A stretch of DNA of 10,210 bases from Gemmatimonadaceae bacterium (GTDB lineage Bacteria > Gemmatimonadota > Gemmatimonadetes > Gemmatimonadales > Gemmatimonadaceae), in the NCBI GenBank assembly GCA_019689955.1, contig JADGGM010000048.1, forward strand, positions 1 to 10,210, given 5' to 3'. The notes beneath the pieces were generated by a model. It ran no database searches. It worked only from the letters and a program-made list of their open reading frames with translations, and had not been told where the DNA came from. Positions 6,535 to 10,210 of the stretch are shown in pieces (positions within the stretch are counted from its first letter, which is position 1; each line of letters begins with the position of its first letter). A program made the position numbers and the translations under genes.

Positions 6535-7762
6535 GCGTGCCGGCCGGTTGTGCCACGGGGTGCGCGTCGGATCCATCGAGAACGCCGAGCGCCGCGAGCG
6601 CGTCGAGCACCCCTTGGGCCGCGGCCGCGTGGCTGTACCTCGACGATCTGGCGCGCGCGGCCTCCGCGATGCGAGCCCGCAAGGCGTCATCCGCCGCGAG
6701 CCGCTGGACGTGGCGCGTCATCGCGTCCCATGCGCGACTCTCGAACACGAACCCCGTCTCATCCGGGGTGATCAGGTCCGCCGCCGCGCCCACGTCGCTC
6801 GACACGACGGGCGCCAGCCCGGAGGCCATGGCCTCGTTGAGCACCAGCCCCCACGGCTCCCGCTCCGAGGGCATGACGAAGATGTCCCCGAGGCCGTACA
6901 CCTCCGGGAGCTTCGCCTGGTTCACGAAGCCGAGAAAGGTGACCGACGTCGCGCCGAGCGATGCCGCGGAGGCCGACAGCTCCCCCTCCATTGGCCCGCT
7001 CCCCGCGATCACGACGTGCAGTCGCGGGAAGGCGCTGGGCACACCGAGTCGGAGCAGCGCTTCCGGGTGCTTACGTGCCGTGAGCTTCCCGACATAGAGC
7101 ACGACCACGGCATCGGGCGGCACCCCCCACCTGGCGCGGAGCACTGCCCGCGCATCCGCGGGCATCTGCGCGGCGTTCGCGAAGCGGTCGACGTCGGTGC
7201 TGTACGGTGTGAAGAACAGCTTCCGGGGGTCCGCCCCGTATGCGAGATACGCGGCCCGGTTCTCGGCGCCGATGTAGAGCAGCGCATCGCTCCGCGCCAC
7301 CCATCCGCGAATCAGCCGGTCGCGAACGCGCGCCCATCGGCCATGCCGCTCGCCATCCAGGCGCAACTCGCTCCGCATGAGCAGGCGGGTTCCGGTGAGC
7401 GCGCCGGCAAACGCCGCCAGCCAGTTGGATGGGTACAGGTAGCCGTTGACCCACAGCGCATCGTACCCCCGGAGCATCCGAAAGAACGCGCCGGGATTCA
7501 CCGCGTGCAGCGGGTTGAAGGTGTCCGAGATCGGGCTCACGTTGAGCAGGAAGCGATGCCGGTACCCCGCGAGCTGCTCCGTGTCCCACCGCACCACGCG
7601 CCCGAACTGCTTGTCGTATCGCGGTCGCACCCCGAAGTCGCGGCAATAGAAGACGTCGACCTCCAGGTGCGGATGCGCCGCGAGGAGGCGATAGATCGGC
7701 GTGAAGTACTGAATGGGGTGCGACGCGAGGATCGCGAGCCGAGCAGCACGCATGCGGGTCAT
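6527..7762 (-). CDS. GT4-type glycosyltransferase
   Basis: A 411-residue GT-B enzyme. The N-terminus (ARLAILASHPIQYFTPIYRL, 7-26) has the 'SHPIQYxxPLxR' form seen in a well-populated group of GT4 proteins from exopolysaccharide clusters. The middle contains YIGAENRAAYLAYGADPRK (163-181) and the PYSTDVDRF turn (186-194) leading to the donor domain. That domain begins VVLYVGKLTARKHPEALLR (220-238). GSGPMEGEL and GFVNQAKLPEVYGLGDIFVMPS follow, then the EX7E motif at E302 and E310 (EPWGLVLNE) and AMASGLAPVVSSDVGAAADL. It would transfer a sugar from a nucleotide donor in the cytoplasm; which one cannot be told. ATG 7762-7760 overlaps the upstream stop as ATGA, a classic coupling arrangement, and is preferred to the in-frame ATG at 7813. 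The C-terminal ~20 residues after LDALAALGVLDG look like a disordered tail. Confidence 0.9.
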   Translation of the reverse strand: MTRMRAARLAILASHPIQYFTPIYRLLAAHPHLEVDVFYCRDFGVRPRYDKQFGRVVRWDTEQLAGYRHRFLLNVSPISDTFNPLHAVNPGAFFRMLRGYDALWVNGYLYPSNWLAAFAGALTGTRLLMRSELRLDGERHGRWARVRDRLIRGWVARSDALLYIGAENRAAYLAYGADPRKLFFTPYSTDVDRFANAAQMPADARAVLRARWGVPPDAVVVLYVGKLTARKHPEALLRLGVPSAFPRLHVVIAGSGPMEGELSASAASLGATSVTFLGFVNQAKLPEVYGLGDIFVMPSEREPWGLVLNEAMASGLAPVVSSDVGAAADLITPDETGFVFESRAWDAMTRHVQRLAADDALRARIAEAARARSSRYSHAAAAQGVLDALAALGVLDGSDAHPVAQPAGTRG

Positions 7763-8886
7763 CGGGAGAGCGCCTCGTGCTGCGCGAGGATCTCTCGAAT
7801 GCGGTGGTCCCAACTGTGGCCGGCCGCGACCACCGCTCGGCCCCGTGCCGCGATCGCATCCCGCTGCTCGGGGACCGCGAGATACCGGTCGAGCTGGGCG
7901 ATCAGCTCATCGACATCGCGGTAGCACGCGACGCTCTCCCCCTCGGCGAAGAGGGCGAGCAGCTCTGCCGTGCGCTCGTGCAGCATGAACCCACCGCACG
8001 CCGGGATGTGAAAGGTGCGGCTGGTGATCTGGTCCCCGCTCGATGCGCCCGGCCGCTGCTCGCTCAGGATGGCGAGGTTCACCGCAGACCCGGCGATGGC
8101 GCGGACGTATTCCTCGCCGTGCACCCCTCGGCCACCGATGACCGCGCGGAGCGGCGATCCTGGTCCGACCCGGTCCCACTGCTCCCCCCACACCCGGAGT
8201 CGAATGGACGGCCGTCGCTCGACGATCGCGCGGAGCAGCATCTCCTTCTTGGGAGACCAGGTACCGATGAACGACACGTCGCACGCGTATCTCGTCCGGT
8301 CCGATGGCGAGAGCTCGATCGGACGGTGGAGGTCGGGGTCGTAGGCGTGGAGCAGCACGCTCGCCCTCGTGACGCCGAGCTGCTCGCGGAGATCGCGGAG
8401 CCCGAAGGTCTTGGTCGTGAAGACCCAGTCGTAGCGAGGGAGCGCGCGCGGGAGGTACGGTCCGTGGGTGCGGAACGACACGTCCGGGTAGAAGCAGTAC
8501 GTCCGGACCCCGAGGCCGCGCAGCGCATCGAGCGCTGTTTCGTCGACGAAGGTCCCCTTGAAGGCGAGGAAGAGCTCGGGCTCGAGCTCCCTGGCCGCGC
8601 GGACGAGCGCCGCGTTGAACTCGCGCACCGCCGCGTGCCGCAGGAGACGCCCCACCACGCGCATGCCGAGCCCCCGCCAGTGCAGCGGGATGAGCTCCCA
8701 TTCGGGGACGACCCGCACGGACCACCCCGCGCGTCGGAGCGCCTTCATCCCTGCGTACCCGTTGCTGCCGAGCCACTGATCGCAGACCACGATCGCCCGG
8801 CGTCCGCGGTCGCCCGCCGGATTGGCACCATCCCGCGGGCGAGCGGAGGCCAGCGCGTCGCGCTGCACGAGCGATGCGTCACTCAT
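7759..8886 (-). CDS. CgeB-like glycosyltransferase (Glyco_trans_1_2 domain)
   Basis: A 375-residue protein of the CgeB/glycosyltransferase type. The N-terminal half has IVVCDQWLGSNGYAGMKALR (32-51), ELFLAFKGTFVDET (104-117), and TYCFYPDVSF, a DUF3880-like region. VSFIGTWSPKKEMLLRAI (204-221) opens the second domain. The diagnostic stretch TSRTFHIPACGGFMLHERT (288-306), followed by ELLALFAEGESVACYRDVDEL, matches the Glyco_trans_1_2 (PF13524) pattern 'RxFEIPACGGFLL...ELLELFEEGKEI.CY.D..EL'. CgeB was named from Bacillus spore-coat maturation, but relatives in many phyla sit in surface-glycan or protein-glycosylation loci and are thought to transfer sugars. ATG 8886 overlaps the upstream stop by 8 nt (ATGAGTGA); an extension to 9006 would be Ser/Arg/Pro-rich shadow sequence. 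The stop overlaps the next start as ATGA. The acceptor, glycan or protein, is unknown. Confidence 0.87.
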   Translation of the reverse strand: MSDASLVQRDALASARPRDGANPAGDRGRRAIVVCDQWLGSNGYAGMKALRRAGWSVRVVPEWELIPLHWRGLGMRVVGRLLRHAAVREFNAALVRAARELEPELFLAFKGTFVDETALDALRGLGVRTYCFYPDVSFRTHGPYLPRALPRYDWVFTTKTFGLRDLREQLGVTRASVLLHAYDPDLHRPIELSPSDRTRYACDVSFIGTWSPKKEMLLRAIVERRPSIRLRVWGEQWDRVGPGSPLRAVIGGRGVHGEEYVRAIAGSAVNLAILSEQRPGASSGDQITSRTFHIPACGGFMLHERTAELLALFAEGESVACYRDVDELIAQLDRYLAVPEQRDAIAARGRAVVAAGHSWDHRIREILAQHEALSR

Positions 8887-10210
8887 GTGCGGATGGGATG
8901 GGTGCGGTCGCGGCAACGATCGGCGGCGACGATTCGCGCGCCCTCGGGCGGCCGATGGTGAGCCGCCACGCGATGCCGACGGTGACGAAGATGACATACA
9001 TGGCAATGAGCGTCACCACGATCTGCAGATCGGCGCCGAGGCTGAACGCCGCCCACATGAGATAGAAGCCGAACAGCGACCCCATCATGTTTCGGTCGCT
9101 TCGCCAGAAGTCCGCTTTCGTCCAGAGCACGGCCAGCAATCCGCCGAAGAGCAGGCACCCCGGGATGACGCCGAGCCACCCGAAATTCAGGTACAGCTCC
9201 CCGGGGACGGTCATGTTCACCGAATTGTTGATGCGCCCGTCGCGCCCGATCCAGGCCTGGCCGATCTGCAACGCGAACCACGTGCCCTTGGCGATCACTG
9301 GCTTGTCGGGCCACAGGACCCGGGGTACGAACGCGTACGCCAGGTAGCTGAGCGTGCTCCCGTGCATGTACCCGCCCTCGTCGACGAGCCGTCCGACCTG
9401 TGAGAGCTGGTTGAAGTTCGTGAGCCGGCTCAGGATCGTCTGTCGGGGGCGCCCCGGCACATAATCCGCGTCGGCCGCCTCGAGGGTTGCCGTGATGCGG
9501 CTGAGCCCCGTGCCGGTCCGCGAGCGCACCGCCCCGAACGCGCCGAAGTAGATCATGAAGATCGCGATCGCGATGTAGACCGGAACGAAAAGCCTGGACC
9601 GCAACGGCCGGAGCGAGCGGCTCCCGAGCAGCGCGCCGAACACGAACGCCGCGATGGGCAGGAGCATGTCGCTCCGAAGATAGGCGAAGAGCAACGCGCG
9701 AACGGCGTCGAGGAGACCGATCGCCAGCCCAGCCACGAGCGCGTTCCGCCGCCCCTGGCTCCCTCCAACTCGCGCGAGCAGGAATGCCATCAGACTCGGG
9801 AGTAGCCGGATCACCGCGCCGAGCGTCCCCAGCCCGGGCATGCGGGGGAGCAGATTGAAGAGCACCCCGAGAATTCCCACGATCGCGCCGCCGACGACCA
9901 CCTCTCGATCCGGGAGGCGGCCAATCACGCGCGGGGCGACAGACGTGAGCGACGCGACCAGTCGCGAGCGGAGCGCGATCCAGCCGCCGACGAGCGGCAG
10001 CACCGTTCCGGCGAGCGCCAGGAGGGATGCCAGGAGCAAGTACCGGTCGACCGCGTAGGAGAAGAATTGCGAGCGGGCCGGTGTGTCGGCCGCGAGGAAC
10101 CCGATGGCGTTCGCCACGTTGGTCGCCATTCCGCCGAGCGCCATGATCGTCAGCACGGTGACGGCGTTCCGCTTTACGCGGAGGACGTCGTGGACGAAGA
10201 ACGCCAGCGA
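8879..10210 (-). CDS. Multi-pass membrane protein, probable polysaccharide polymerase (Wzy-like), 5' end outside the window
   Basis: 443 residues are visible and the frame stays open to the right edge, so the start lies beyond it. The GTG at 10156 is internal, because the preceding codons (SLAFFVHDVLRVKRNAVT) continue the same membrane-type sequence. Hydrophobic stretches, numbered from the edge, lie near residues 17-38, 57-80, 104-121, 131-147, 159-175, 183-196, 208-228, 341-363, 375-392 and 395-415. The roughly 110-residue hydrophilic loop before the last three holds FVPRVLWPDKPV (294-305) and VPGELYLNFGWLG (335-347). A large loop with a 'P-R-x-x-W-P-x-K-P' segment and a 'PGE-Y-NFG' segment is characteristic of O-antigen/oligosaccharide repeat-unit polymerases, which join lipid-linked units on the periplasmic side. 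These families diverge strongly, so a Wzy role is likely but unproven. A short hydrophilic Arg/Pro/Ala tail ends the protein. It is the first visible gene of the operon and overlaps the CgeB-like gene by 8 nt. Confidence 0.72.
   Translation of the reverse strand, partial: SLAFFVHDVLRVKRNAVTVLTIMALGGMATNVANAIGFLAADTPARSQFFSYAVDRYLLLASLLALAGTVLPLVGGWIALRSRLVASLTSVAPRVIGRLPDREVVVGGAIVGILGVLFNLLPRMPGLGTLGAVIRLLPSLMAFLLARVGGSQGRRNALVAGLAIGLLDAVRALLFAYLRSDMLLPIAAFVFGALLGSRSLRPLRSRLFVPVYIAIAIFMIYFGAFGAVRSRTGTGLSRITATLEAADADYVPGRPRQTILSRLTNFNQLSQVGRLVDEGGYMHGSTLSYLAYAFVPRVLWPDKPVIAKGTWFALQIGQAWIGRDGRINNSVNMTVPGELYLNFGWLGVIPGCLLFGGLLAVLWTKADFWRSDRNMMGSLFGFYLMWAAFSLGADLQIVVTLIAMYVIFVTVGIAWRLTIGRPRARESSPPIVAATAPIPSAHE

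Noticed and set aside
6176..7924. A 582-codon plus-strand open frame
   Set aside because: It is antisense to three well-supported minus-strand genes, has low-complexity composition and shows no motif; treated as a G+C shadow.
7777..8961. A 394-codon plus-strand open frame
   Set aside because: It is the antisense of the CgeB-like gene, Arg/Glu/Val-rich, with no family features.
10154..10156. GTG as the start of the polymerase-like gene
   Set aside because: The 18 upstream codons to the window edge stay open and read as membrane-protein sequence in the same frame, so the gene probably starts outside the window.

Overview
This is a high-GC bacterial window, roughly 68-70% G+C by eye, with third positions almost always G or C. 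It lies inside a surface-polysaccharide (exopolysaccharide or O-antigen-like) biosynthesis cluster. Sequence style, codon use and gene content fit a soil or sediment bacterium such as a member of Gemmatimonadota. That assignment is an impression only, because no taxonomic marker gene is present. Nine protein genes are visible, two of them cut by the window edges. I see no tRNA, rRNA, CRISPR array, insertion sequence or integrase.

Layout. From right to left on the minus strand runs a tightly packed operon. It starts with a multi-pass membrane protein resembling a polysaccharide polymerase (8879-10210, 5' end outside the window). This is followed by a CgeB-like glycosyltransferase (7759-8886), two GT4-type glycosyltransferases (6527-7762 and 5293-6534) and a class I SAM-dependent methyltransferase (4509-5276). 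The first four genes are linked by start/stop overlaps of 8, 4 and 8 nt, so translation is probably coupled. A gap of about 219 nt (4290-4508) may hold a promoter and a short ORF. A second minus-strand pair follows: a divergent GT4 glycosyltransferase (3240-4289) and, 3 nt downstream, a 700-residue AsnB-type glutamine-dependent amidotransferase (1134-3236). A plus-strand methyltransferase (399-1100) converges on asnB. Divergent from it at the left edge is the first 83 codons of another glycosyltransferase (1-249).

Working together, the glycosyltransferases would build a lipid-linked repeat unit, the methyltransferases and the AsnB-like enzyme would decorate it (methyl groups, possibly amidation of a uronic acid), and the membrane protein would polymerise it. 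The initiating sugar-phosphate transferase, flippase and export or chain-length proteins are not visible and presumably lie outside the window.

The most notable observation is an in-frame TAG (1098-1100) in the plus-strand methyltransferase. The same reading frame continues for 41 more codons that look like the normal C-terminus of this type of methyltransferase, to a TGA at 1224-1226. That tail lies exactly antisense, in register, to the last 30 codons of asnB, whose C-terminus looks abnormally extended. I see no wholly new system here; the rest is a recognisable but individually variable glycan cluster.
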